Below, piece by piece: positions 5,990 to 12,321 of a stretch of 12,321 bases of DNA. Within the stretch, counting starts at the first letter, position 1; each line of letters starts with the position of its first letter. The notes under the pieces are model-generated. The model was not told where the DNA came from. It worked only from the letters and a program-made list of their open reading frames with translations, and did not search any database. The stretch is from Hyphomicrobiaceae bacterium (GTDB lineage Bacteria > Pseudomonadota > Alphaproteobacteria > Rhizobiales > JAKIUO01), in contig JAKIUO010000087.1 of the NCBI GenBank assembly GCA_021647535.1, forward strand, positions 1-12,321, written 5' to 3'. The position numbers and the translations under genes are program-made.

Positions 5990-6575
5990 AAGCCGCGAAA
6001 TCACCATGAGTTCGGGCGCAAAGAACATCAAACCTGCTGGCTGGGAGGGTGAAGTGCCTGACGAGATCGGCGAGGACTGGGTCAATGAGGGAGTCGCTGA
6101 ATTTACCGGCGGCAGCGGCGAGGGTGTGGCTTTCACGCCTGATGAAAAGCTGGCCCTCAAGCATGTGGCTGCCGGGGTGCTGCAAAATGCGGCTGAGCAG
6201 GCAGAAATCACTCTGGACGATCTGGACAGGGACGGGCTTTTGGAAGTCGCGGCCAATATCGGCCTTGAAGTCCCCTCTGACATGGACGAAGAGGCGCTGC
6301 GTGCGGCTCTGGCGGCGCATTTTGAAGCGCAGGACGGTGAGGCTGTTGAGATGGTCGAAGAAGAGCAGGATGATGCCAAAGAAACCAGCCCTGAAGCTGA
6401 TGACGAGCTGCAACTGGCCGATCTGAGCTATGACGAGCTTGTTGAACTGGCGCAAAAGGCCGGGATCGAAAAGCCGCGCTCAATCAAAAAACCCGAATTA
6501 CTGGCGCTTTTGAGCGAAAAAGCCGCTGACAATAGCGCCCCAAACACAAACACAGACAGCGAGGCCGCTGAATAA
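5970..6575 (+). CDS. Acidic protein at the FI position, with two SAP/HeH-like motifs
   Basis: 201 residues, strongly acidic. It lies directly after the major capsid gene, where lambda carries FI, an acidic protein that helps terminase engage the procapsid. Two helix-extended-loop-helix motifs are visible: residues 82-118 (LDDLDRDGLLEVAANIGLEV then EEALRAALAAHF) and residues 152-185 (LSYDELVELAQKAGI then KKPELLALLSEKA). They are separated by a Glu/Asp-rich linker. Such motifs occur in SAP, HeH and Rho-N type nucleic-acid or protein-binding domains. Start choice is uncertain: ATG 5970 has weak GGGTG, and ATG 5982 or 6006 are possible. It ends 2 bases before the next start. The assignment to an FI-like role rests on position and charge, not on clear sequence identity. 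Confidence 0.7.
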   Translation: MHVKMLESREITMSSGAKNIKPAGWEGEVPDEIGEDWVNEGVAEFTGGSGEGVAFTPDEKLALKHVAAGVLQNAAEQAEITLDDLDRDGLLEVAANIGLEVPSDMDEEALRAALAAHFEAQDGEAVEMVEEEQDDAKETSPEADDELQLADLSYDELVELAQKAGIEKPRSIKKPELLALLSEKAADNSAPNTNTDSEAAE

Positions 6576-6577
6576 AA

Positions 6578-6973
6578 ATGGTCTCACCCTTCGCAAAAGC
6601 TGTTGCCGACATGAATGTTCACCTTGATGAGCATATGGGAGAGATGATCCGCATCACGCCTATGGTTGAGGGCGATTTTGACGTGTCGCCCGATCCGGCC
6701 CGTCCGGCTTTTGAGGTCAAGGCGCTGGTGGTCGAGGTCGATCCGAGCAATACGCCGATCCCGTCGCTGAAAATGCAAGTGGAATATGAGGAGATCGCCG
6801 TGGAAATCCGCCGGGCTCTGCTGCCCGCCGGATTCAGCCTGCGCAAGGGCTATGAAGTGGAGCTGCTGGAGCACCCGGAAAATATGCGTTTTATCATCAC
6901 CGCGCCACCAGAACGGCTCGACGCCGAGCGCATTGTCATAAAAATAGGACCCTCTGGAGACATCTATGCTTAA
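6578..6973 (+). CDS. Head-tail joining (connector) protein, FII-like
   Basis: 131 residues, near lambda FII (117). The opening, SPFAKAVADMNVHLDEHMGEMIRITPM, matches the usual start of this group: a short helix, then a beta strand beginning a compact barrel ('..f..a...a...l....g..i.i.p'). A central variable loop follows (SPDPARPAFEVKALVVEVD), and the chain finishes in YEVELLEHPENMRFIITAPPERLDAERIVIKIG, which fits the final strands. The protein would sit at the bottom of the portal and make the attachment point for the tail. The start follows the preceding stop by 2 bases with no clear ribosome binding site, suggesting translational coupling. It overlaps the next gene by 8 bases. The identification is by fold pattern and position. 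Confidence 0.6.
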   Translation: MVSPFAKAVADMNVHLDEHMGEMIRITPMVEGDFDVSPDPARPAFEVKALVVEVDPSNTPIPSLKMQVEYEEIAVEIRRALLPAGFSLRKGYEVELLEHPENMRFIITAPPERLDAERIVIKIGPSGDIYA

Positions 6974-7781
6974 TCGGTTGGCCCTGCGCCTCTGCACTGT
7001 TCGCGCGCTGCGTGGCAAGACCTTTGCAGGTCAAAATGTGCTCGACAGCGAGCATGGAGCCATTGACGAGCTGGCCACAGAGCAGCCCAAACCGTTCATC
7101 ATCGTTTATACCGATGATGCCAGCTATTCGGTTTTGCGACGTGACCTGTTTGGCACTGGCGGCTCGGACCGCGTTGACAGCGGCACACAAAAGCTGGTGA
7201 TCGAGATCGGCATCACCCAGCGCATGGTGATTGACAAGGACGAGGATGGCACTCCCATTGCTGAAGCAGTATCGCTGCGCACCAACAGCTCCATGGAACT
7301 TACTCTCGATCTCATCGAGCGCCAGGTCAAAATGGCGCTGATGGACACCAGAGATGAAGCGCAATGGGCCGAGATGTGGCGGCGTTTTGCCATAGAGATC
7401 AAGGATCAGGACAGCCAGCGCGGCGCTTCGGCCCGAGATGGTCTGCGCTTTGCCGGTCGACAAATCAGTTTGTCTGTCGAATTGCCAAAAGATCCGCTGC
7501 CAGGAGCAATCGGCCTGCTCTGGCAGAGCTTTCTTGGTCTGGCGGAGAGTGATGCAGATCTGGCCCAGGTGGTGCCCGCTTTACGAAAAGAACTGAGCGA
7601 TCCGGGGCTCAATGATTATCAGGCCATTCGCGGCAGCTACGGGCTGACAAAGGATGAAGCCAAGGCTCTGCAGATCGAACCGGACATCGGTCACTTGAGT
7701 GATGCCCCCATCGCTCAAGTGATGCGAGAAATGGGTGTGACCGGCATTGGCTCTGATGTTGATCCAGAGGCCTTGTCATGA
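6966..7781 (+). CDS. Probable tail terminator / tail completion protein with C-terminal extension
   Basis: 271 residues. It starts at ATG 6966, overlapping the previous gene by 8 bases, with GGAG 6 bases upstream. The N-terminal part fits tail terminators: LALRLCTVRALRGKTFAGQNVLDSE, then KPFIIVYTDDAS. The centre is LVIEIGITQR, then SSMELTLDLIERQVKMAL and later GLRFAGRQISLSVELP, the alternating strand-helix-strand order of that fold. Terminators cap the finished tail tube and allow it to join the head. Usual members are about 130-160 residues. Here about 90 extra residues (about 180-271) follow, with a helical region (LLWQSFLGLAESDADLAQVVPALRKELSD) and a tail ending IGSDVDPEALS. P2 has its tail completion genes R and S at this position before V. 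The function is inferred from pattern and position. Confidence 0.5.
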   Translation: MLNRLALRLCTVRALRGKTFAGQNVLDSEHGAIDELATEQPKPFIIVYTDDASYSVLRRDLFGTGGSDRVDSGTQKLVIEIGITQRMVIDKDEDGTPIAEAVSLRTNSSMELTLDLIERQVKMALMDTRDEAQWAEMWRRFAIEIKDQDSQRGASARDGLRFAGRQISLSVELPKDPLPGAIGLLWQSFLGLAESDADLAQVVPALRKELSDPGLNDYQAIRGSYGLTKDEAKALQIEPDIGHLSDAPIAQVMREMGVTGIGSDVDPEALS

Positions 7782-8323
7782 GTGGCATCCCGCATCTGCT
7801 CGAAGATCAGATCGCCGATTTGTACACGCGCATTGCCGAAATCGAGCGGCGCTCACAAAATGCCAAACGCACAGGCACGATTGCCGAGGTCGACGCGGCC
7901 AAAGGGTTGGCGAAGGTCCAGCTGAAAGACAAGGGCGATGACGGCAAGCCCTATATCAGCGGTTGGCTGCCGTGGGGGGAGATTGCTGCTGGCAAGATCA
8001 GCACACACATTCCGCCATCGGTCGACCAGCAAGTCAAAGTTGTAAGTGAAAGCGGCGATCTGTCGGATGCCGAGATCGATATGTCGATCCCGTCAAACGC
8101 CAATCCAAGGCCGCACGATAAAGAGGGTGAAGGGGTGATCAGCGTCGGTGATACGCGGATCTTCTTTTCAGCCAGCGAAACACGCATCACCAGCCCGAAA
8201 ATCGTGCTGGAAGGGGAAGTACATTTGGGTGGTGATGGCGGCCAGCTGGTGCATCGCAAGGGCGATGTGGACAGCGCCGGAGATTTGGCTACAGGCGCGG
8301 CCAGCAAGGTCTATGCGCTTTGA
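7778..8323 (+). CDS. V: Baseplate assembly protein V (central tail spike)
   Basis: 181 residues; P2 gpV is 211. This trimeric spike at the centre of the baseplate pierces the outer membrane. Visible parts are an N-terminal helix (LEDQIADLYTRIAEIERRSQN), an OB-fold barrel (TGTIAEVDAAKGLAKVQL, then YISGWLPWGEIAAGKIS, HIPPSVDQQVKVVSESGDLSDAEI, the standard gpV phrases), and a C-terminal beta-helix needle (DTRIFFSASETRITSPKIVLEGEVHLGG) ending in VHRKGDVDSAGD. The start is within an ATGA overlap with the preceding gene. The HxH iron-binding motif known from the P2 spike tip is not evident here. Confidence 0.9.
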   Translation: MSGIPHLLEDQIADLYTRIAEIERRSQNAKRTGTIAEVDAAKGLAKVQLKDKGDDGKPYISGWLPWGEIAAGKISTHIPPSVDQQVKVVSESGDLSDAEIDMSIPSNANPRPHDKEGEGVISVGDTRIFFSASETRITSPKIVLEGEVHLGGDGGQLVHRKGDVDSAGDLATGAASKVYAL

Positions 8324-8346
8324 TTTGATGAATAAGGAGAGCTTTT

Positions 8347-8577
8347 ATGAGCGTTCAGAAAAAAAAGACCTATTACAAAAATGGTGATGGCTTCGTGCTC
8401 AATGTTTATTACAAAGATGGCGAGCCGGTAGAGCTTTTTGAAAAGCAGGCCAAATATCAGCTCGCGCCGCTAGGCACAGAGTTGCGCCTTGAAGAAAAGG
8501 CGAGTGTCAAAACGCCAGCACCAGCAGCAGCAAAAGATAAAACCACAAACACCACCACTAAACAGGCCGTCAAATAA
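8347..8577 (+). CDS. Small protein of unknown function between V and W
   Basis: 76 residues, starting at ATG 8347 with AAGGAG 8 bases upstream. The N-terminal 50 residues look folded and beta-rich (KTYYKNGDGFVLNVYYKDGEPVELFEKQ), with an unusually high Tyr and Lys content. The last 25 residues are a low-complexity Lys/Ala/Thr tail (VKTPAPAAAKDKTTNTTTK). I do not recognise the family. The strong ribosome binding site, and its placement in a tightly packed baseplate operon without disrupting it, argue that it is real and expressed. P2 has no gene between V and W. Confidence 0.65.
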   Translation: MSVQKKKTYYKNGDGFVLNVYYKDGEPVELFEKQAKYQLAPLGTELRLEEKASVKTPAPAAAKDKTTNTTTKQAVK

Positions 8578-8622
8578 ACGGCTCTGTTTTGTACAATTCA
8601 GCACTTTCATGAGAACAGATTT

Positions 8623-8988
8623 ATGGCCAGCATCGGCATTAACAGACACACAGGAAGCATTTTGCGCGGCTGGGAGCATGGTCGTCAAAGCATTGACGAT
8701 ATACTCAGTACGTCAAAGCTGACGCGCGTCATGCAGCGCCTTTATGGCTCTGATGTACCAAAGCTGGTCGATGCGACTATGACGGATCGGGTGTTGCTGG
8801 CCTTTTATGTGGCCATCGCCACGGCAATTTCTTTGTGGGAGCCCCGTTATGAGCTCACGCAGGTCAATTTTCTTGAACTCTCGCCGAACGGTAAAGTTCG
8901 TCTGGCACTGGTTGGAAACTGGTATGAAAATGGTCACAAAGGCGATTTTTCGCAGCCTGTTGAACAGGGCTGGGAGGTCGTCTTATGA
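8623..8988 (+). CDS. W: Baseplate wedge protein W (gpW/gp25 family)
   Basis: 121 residues; P2 gpW is 115. It forms part of the baseplate wedge and the sheath initiator position. The N-terminal signature is clear: GINRHTGSILRGWEHGRQSIDDILSTSKLTRVMQRLYGSDVPKL, matching 'G.nr.TG..i...eH..QSi.dIL.Tp.gsRvm.r.yGs'. A helix follows, then SLWEPRYELTQVNFLE, the usual WEPR motif. The start ATG 8623 has no strong ribosome binding site. An out-of-frame ATG at 8610 lies just upstream. The end overlaps gene J by an ATGA. The 45-base gap before it holds nothing recognisable. Confidence 0.92.
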   Translation: MASIGINRHTGSILRGWEHGRQSIDDILSTSKLTRVMQRLYGSDVPKLVDATMTDRVLLAFYVAIATAISLWEPRYELTQVNFLELSPNGKVRLALVGNWYENGHKGDFSQPVEQGWEVVL

Positions 8989-9926
8989 GCCGATTTGTCG
9001 CTATTGATCTTTCGCAACTCCCAGCACCCAAAGCCATAACACCCGTCATTTACAACGAGCTGGTGGCCGCGCGAAAACAGGCCCTCCTGGAGCGCATTGC
9101 CGATGTTGATCTGCGCACCGAACTGGAAGCGATTTTGACGCTGGAAAGCGAACCGCTGGTAAAGGATATCGAGGCCGGGGCCTATCGCGAAACGATTGTC
9201 TATCAGCGTATCAATGAGGCCGTGAAAGCTGTCCTGCTTGCCACGTCGCAAGGGGCTGACCTCGACAATCTGGTGGCCCGCCTTGGCGTGCATCGTAAAA
9301 TCATAACGCCCGAAAATCAAACAGCCGCTCCGCCAATTGAGGCGGTCCTTGAAAGCGATGCTGATCTCAAATATCGCTATCAGCTGGCACCTGAAGCATT
9401 TTCTGTCGCTGGCCCTTATGGTGCTTATGAGTTCCATGCGCGCGCAGCCCATGCGCATGTTAAAGATGCGGCAATCTATGGACCCGAAAGCGGGCTTGTG
9501 ACACCAGGTCAGGCCTTGACGGTCATTTTGTCGAGAGAAGGCACAGGGGTGCCGACACAGGCCGTGATTGACTCTGTTTTGGCAAAGCTATCGCACGAAG
9601 ACACAGTGCCGGACACCGACGAAGTGCTGGTTGAAGCGGCCACGGTGATCGAATATGCGATTGCCTATCATCTTGAAATCAGGCGCGGAGCTGACCCCTC
9701 GCTGATCGTTGCGCAGGCGCAAGCCGCGTTGGAAAAATATGCAGTTGACAGTCATCAGATCGCCCGAACCATCACAGACAGCGCTCTTGACAGCGCGGCG
9801 CATGGCGACCGGGTCAATGTCGTGCGCGCCACGCGCTCGCAGCCTGTTGGCGAAATCGACCCCGGCGCAAAAGGCGCTGGCTGGTGTACCAGTGTAACAA
9901 TTACTTATGGAATTGTGGGGGAATAA
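8985..9926 (+). CDS. J: Baseplate assembly protein J
   Basis: 313 residues; P2 gpJ is about 302. It forms the outer wedge arms of the baseplate of contractile tails. Recognisable phrases are IDLSQLPAPKAITPVIYNELVAARKQALLERIADVD at the start, REAYRETIVYQRINEAVKAVLLATSQGADLDNLVARLGV-type wording in the middle (observed as AYRETIVYQRINEAVKAVLLA, GADLDNLVARLGV), ESDADLKYRYQLAPEAFSVAGPYGAYEFHA, then VLSREGTGVPTQAVIDSV (ILSREG in the sequence) and the C-terminal RATRSQPVGEIDPGAKGAG. It starts inside gene W (ATGA overlap) and the stop is immediately followed by the start of gene I, so translation is probably coupled. No disruption was seen. Confidence 0.93.
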   Translation: MSRFVAIDLSQLPAPKAITPVIYNELVAARKQALLERIADVDLRTELEAILTLESEPLVKDIEAGAYRETIVYQRINEAVKAVLLATSQGADLDNLVARLGVHRKIITPENQTAAPPIEAVLESDADLKYRYQLAPEAFSVAGPYGAYEFHARAAHAHVKDAAIYGPESGLVTPGQALTVILSREGTGVPTQAVIDSVLAKLSHEDTVPDTDEVLVEAATVIEYAIAYHLEIRRGADPSLIVAQAQAALEKYAVDSHQIARTITDSALDSAAHGDRVNVVRATRSQPVGEIDPGAKGAGWCTSVTITYGIVGE

Positions 9927-10754
9927 ATGTCATATATTGCACCACCACAATCAGAACACCTGATGCCGCCTAATTCCACAGAACTGGAAAAGGCACTCTC
10001 TGGCTCTGATGCACGGGTGCTCGATGCGCCGATCGATATTATTCGTGATGTCTGGGATCCCGACCGCTGCCCCGAACATCTTTTGCCATATCTGGCACAG
10101 GCCTGGTCGCTTGATGAATGGGATCCGGCGTGGAACGAGCAGGATAAACGCGATGCCATTAAAGAAAGCATCTGGATCCATCAGCACAAGGGCACCATCG
10201 GCGCGCTGAAGCGCGCCATTGCGAGGCTTGGCATGAATGTGACGGTTTCGCGCTGGTTCGAGCAGACCCCTCGCGGCGCACCCTACACATTCAAACTTTT
10301 TTTGAGACTCAACAAAACGGCAAAATGGACAAAAGAGGAAAGCCAGCGCCTTTATAGAACGGCTCTTTCCGCCAAAGCCGTGCGCTCATTCTTGTCGAGC
10401 CTCGGAATTTACCAGGAAACTGAGCCTGCGAGCGTAAAAACCGGTGCCGTGGTGATCACACAGATCACCACGCGCAGCTATTATGATCCTGTCGATCATA
10501 TCAAGACGCCCTCAAGCCATTTTTATGGTGGCGCAGCAGTCGTTGTTCGATCGCATCTCATGATCGGTGGTGATGATGCCGACCTGGTAAGACCATTTTT
10601 CAGCCTGCCATGGTGGAAGGTGATTTATCCTGGATCCACTTTGTCCATCGTGTTTGCAACCGAGCAGGCTGCGATTACCAGTTGGTACAATGCTGGTATT
10701 TATGAGGAAGCAACTTTGGTTCTTGATTTTAAAACAGGGGTATATGCGAAATGA
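9927..10754 (+). CDS. I: Tail protein I with a C-terminal extension
   Basis: 275 residues; P2 gpI is about 176. It links the baseplate wedge to the tail fibre. The first 170 residues match the family: LMPPNSTELEKALSGSDAR, IDIIRDVWDPDRCPEHLLPYLAQAWSLDEWDP and RDAIKESIWIHQHKGTIGALKRAIA (the 'H..KGT..a...al' motif). Residues about 175-275 are additional: they include SYYDPVDHIKTP, GGAAVVVRSHLMIGG, and a hydrophobic beta pattern ending SWYNAGIYEEATLVLDFK. The extension may shape the fibre attachment site for the unusual adhesin encoded next. The start directly follows the J stop with GGGGGA before it. The end overlaps the next gene (ATGA). Confidence 0.88.
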   Translation: MSYIAPPQSEHLMPPNSTELEKALSGSDARVLDAPIDIIRDVWDPDRCPEHLLPYLAQAWSLDEWDPAWNEQDKRDAIKESIWIHQHKGTIGALKRAIARLGMNVTVSRWFEQTPRGAPYTFKLFLRLNKTAKWTKEESQRLYRTALSAKAVRSFLSSLGIYQETEPASVKTGAVVITQITTRSYYDPVDHIKTPSSHFYGGAAVVVRSHLMIGGDDADLVRPFFSLPWWKVIYPGSTLSIVFATEQAAITSWYNAGIYEEATLVLDFKTGVYAK

Positions 10755-11854
10755 GCTGTAAATATCCTATAAATTTGGCATCGCTTCTCTCATGCACCCG
10801 TCTGACATCTGGCTGGTCAGAGCGAGCCGATGGTAGTTTGCAGAAATTCGCTGCTGGTGAGCTGCGCATCACAGACAAAGGGCTACTAATTGAAGAGGCT
10901 CGGACGAATTTAAATCCTTACAGCGATATAGCGCCGAATTTAAATTCGGTTACAACACCACCACCGCTCAACAACACGCAAACAGCACCAGACGGCACCT
11001 TAACATCCTGGTCGTTCCCCACTGGCGCCACTGGGGTTTGTCAAAGCAACATCACCCTCCCAGCCGATAGTGAGGACTACACCTTTTCTATCTATGTCAA
11101 ACCTTTGGCCGCTGGTGGCCGATTTAAATCGGTTGCGCTGGGCATCAATACGAACAATCTATACTCTTACGAATATGATTTCGACACCGATACCGCTTCC
11201 ATTTCGTATTGGGGTACGCTTAACGTCGAAAAATTCGCCAATGGCTGGTACAGGTTTTCACGAACTTTTACAAATGATGGGGCTGGCGTTAGATTCACTG
11301 TACGCATTAATCCCTATGCAGGCCATGAAGAAAAAGTGGCTTATTGGGGCATTCAGGTCGAACAGGGATCGTTTCCATCAAGTCGCATCAAAACCAGTGG
11401 CGCAACGATGACAAGAGCACCGGATCTCATATCGTTTTCTGATTTGAGCTGGCTGGATACTGCGCGGGGAACATTTCTAGTTGAGACAAATGAGATAGAA
11501 AATGTAGTGGCTGGAACAAGAATTTTAGGTAGCAACTCACCTGATACCCCTCTTTGTGTAATAAGCAATGCCAAATCGGCATCTTATAATTCTGGTAGTT
11601 ACAATTATGGTACTTTTGGGAGTGGCACATTTTCTGAATCAGCCAAGCACGCTGTGGGATATTCTGCTTCTGGACGTTCGATTTCTAGTAATGGCGGAAC
11701 TGTTGATTCGGATTCAACTTTAATAGGTGATTTGAGTTCTCTTTACCTTGGTTCGGATGATAACGCGGTCTTAAATATAAATGGACGCATAAAATCAATT
11801 AGCTACTGGCCGGAGCGTAAATCAGATGCAGAATTGCAAGGATTGACAACATGA
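10751..11854 (+). CDS. Putative receptor-binding tail protein with carbohydrate-binding and lectin-like domains
   Basis: 367 residues. Residues 44-60 (GLLIEEARTNLNPYSD) are a phrase common at the start of phage fibre or spike modules. Residues about 70-215 form a jelly-roll-like, beta-rich region resembling CBM-type domains (DYTFSIYVKPLAAGG, VEKFANGWYRFSRTFTNDG, YWGIQVEQGSFPSSRI). Residues about 225-367 resemble a concanavalin-type lectin domain, ending INGRIKSISYWPERKSDAELQGLT, a typical last strand and tail of that group. Its position between I and a tail fibre H supports a role at the cell surface. The 3' half (about 11430-11850) is visibly more AT-rich than neighbouring genes, consistent with exchange between phages. 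Domain naming is by pattern only; the sugar bound, if any, is unknown. Confidence 0.72.
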   Translation: MSCKYPINLASLLSCTRLTSGWSERADGSLQKFAAGELRITDKGLLIEEARTNLNPYSDIAPNLNSVTTPPPLNNTQTAPDGTLTSWSFPTGATGVCQSNITLPADSEDYTFSIYVKPLAAGGRFKSVALGINTNNLYSYEYDFDTDTASISYWGTLNVEKFANGWYRFSRTFTNDGAGVRFTVRINPYAGHEEKVAYWGIQVEQGSFPSSRIKTSGATMTRAPDLISFSDLSWLDTARGTFLVETNEIENVVAGTRILGSNSPDTPLCVISNAKSASYNSGSYNYGTFGSGTFSESAKHAVGYSASGRSISSNGGTVDSDSTLIGDLSSLYLGSDDNAVLNINGRIKSISYWPERKSDAELQGLTT

Positions 11855-12177
11855 TTGATAAGTTTCTGCAATTTACCGATGAGCATGCAGCGCTGGCTGT
11901 ACTTGCTACACATAATATATCACCGATAATTGTTGATGAGAATGAGAATGATATCATTCAGCGGGTTCACAGCGGGTCAGATGATCGTGGACACTGGCTG
12001 ATAGAGGTTGGTATTTCAGTTTTGCAAACGCCAGGCACATATGATGCTGATGGCAATGAGATTACGCCAGCAGTAATGGTGCCTGGTTATCACGTCAATG
12101 TCAGGCTCACCGGATTTGACATTGATTTCGGCGGCGCTAAGACGGCACCAACAACACCGCAAAGGACATTTTCCTAA
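11851..12177 (+). CDS. Small tail-region protein of unknown function
   Basis: 108 residues, starting in an ATGA overlap with the adhesin gene and with AAGGA upstream. It ends in a TAATG overlap with the tail-fibre gene. The N-terminal helix (MIDKFLQFTDEHAALAVLA) is followed by a beta-rich region (GHWLIEVGISVLQTPGTYDADGNEITPAVMVPGYHVNVRL) and a short disordered end. The phrase 'PGYHVNVRL' occurs in small phage proteins next to fibres as I recall, but I know no function for them. A role in fibre assembly or attachment is suggested only by the neighbours. Confidence 0.7.
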   Translation: MIDKFLQFTDEHAALAVLATHNISPIIVDENENDIIQRVHSGSDDRGHWLIEVGISVLQTPGTYDADGNEITPAVMVPGYHVNVRLTGFDIDFGGAKTAPTTPQRTFS

Positions 12178-12321
12178 TGGCTGAATATGTAGGACTTTTG
12201 ACCCTGCAGGGTCAGGCCGCAGTCGCGGACGCGATTGCTACCGGAACTGATATAAATATCAGTCACATGGCTGTGGGCAATGGAAATGGTGCGGCGGTTA
12301 CGCCTCTCGAAACCATGACGG
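12177..12321 (+). CDS. H: Tail fibre protein H, N-terminal fragment (cut by window end)
   Basis: 48 codons are visible from ATG 12177, overlapping the previous stop (TAATG), with AAAGGA 10 bases upstream; the frame remains open at the window end. The sequence begins MAEYVGLLTLQGQAAVADAI and continues INISHMAVGNGNG with TPLETMT, matching the N-terminal baseplate-binding segment of P2-like fibres ('t.aG.a.ia.A...G..v.is.mAvGdGnG...p...qt'). Fibres of this type bind the baseplate through this part and the host receptor through the C-terminus, which is not included here. Confidence 0.85.
   Translation, partial: MAEYVGLLTLQGQAAVADAIATGTDINISHMAVGNGNGAAVTPLETMT

Noticed and set aside
5844..6455. 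Antisense frame of 203 codons opposite the FI-like gene
   Set aside because: It overlaps a well-supported acidic gene almost entirely and reads as its complement; no start signal is seen.
8934..9458. Antisense frame of 174 codons opposite gene J
   Set aside because: Gene J is clearly conserved in the sense frame; the antisense product shows no family features.
1..12321. tRNA, rRNA, insertion sequence ends, integrase or att core
   Set aside because: I saw no cloverleaf, rRNA-like stretch, transposase or recombinase reading. An att core cannot be identified with only one end of the element visible.

Overview
The window is mostly the structural gene block of a tailed phage or prophage, all on the + strand. 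To its left is a stretch of about 0.9 kb that looks like unrelated bacterial chromosome. No taxonomic marker is present. The moderately GC-rich codon use and the combination of a lambda-type head with a P2-type baseplate fit a proteobacterial host. An alphaproteobacterium or a magnetococcus-like lineage is my guess. The flank resembles secreted or pilus-associated proteins that I recall from deltaproteobacteria and magnetococci. Both statements are inference.

Layout. Positions 1-355: the 3' end of a gene, weakly pilin-like. Positions 386-2869: one long open frame of 827 codons that reads as two unrelated parts. It has a signal peptide and a roughly 160-residue secreted domain of bacterial type, then from about position 935-965 a very Lys/Ala/Gly-rich chain with repeated hydrophobic segments and a SAP-like motif. 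Positions 2869-2938: a short AT-rich gap with an inverted repeat. Positions 2939-4402: an S49 capsid protease with a nested, in-frame scaffold start at 3902 (lambda C/Nu3 arrangement). Positions 4447-4821: head decoration protein (gpD-like). Positions 4849-5904: major capsid protein (gpE-like). Positions 5970-6575: an acidic protein at the FI position with two SAP/HeH-like motifs. Positions 6578-6973: a head-tail joining protein (FII-like). Positions 6966-7781: a probable tail terminator with a C-terminal extension. Then the P2-like baseplate set: V (7778-8323), a small unknown protein (8347-8577), W (8623-8988), J (8985-9926), I (9927-10754), a lectin-like adhesin (10751-11854), a small unknown protein (11851-12177), and the first 48 codons of a tail-fibre gene H cut by the window end.

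How it works together. The protease and scaffold build and mature the procapsid from E, with D stabilising the shell. The FI-like and FII-like proteins and the terminator make the head-tail interface. V is the central spike, and W, J and I form the baseplate wedges that carry the fibre and adhesin proteins. The result would be a contractile-tailed (myovirus-type) particle. Sheath, tube and tape-measure genes are not in the window and would be expected further right, as in P2. Many genes overlap by ATGA or TAATG or are separated by very short gaps, so the block from 4447 onward is probably one transcript.

The main oddity is at the left edge. Terminase and portal, which should precede the protease, are absent. 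In their place is the long composite frame. It could be a real insertion or deletion that fused a chromosomal gene to a phage gene, or an assembly chimera. Its second half may be an undescribed virion-internal or membrane-acting protein. No tRNA, rRNA, CRISPR array, IS element or integrase was seen, and no stretch over 300 bases lacks a gene.
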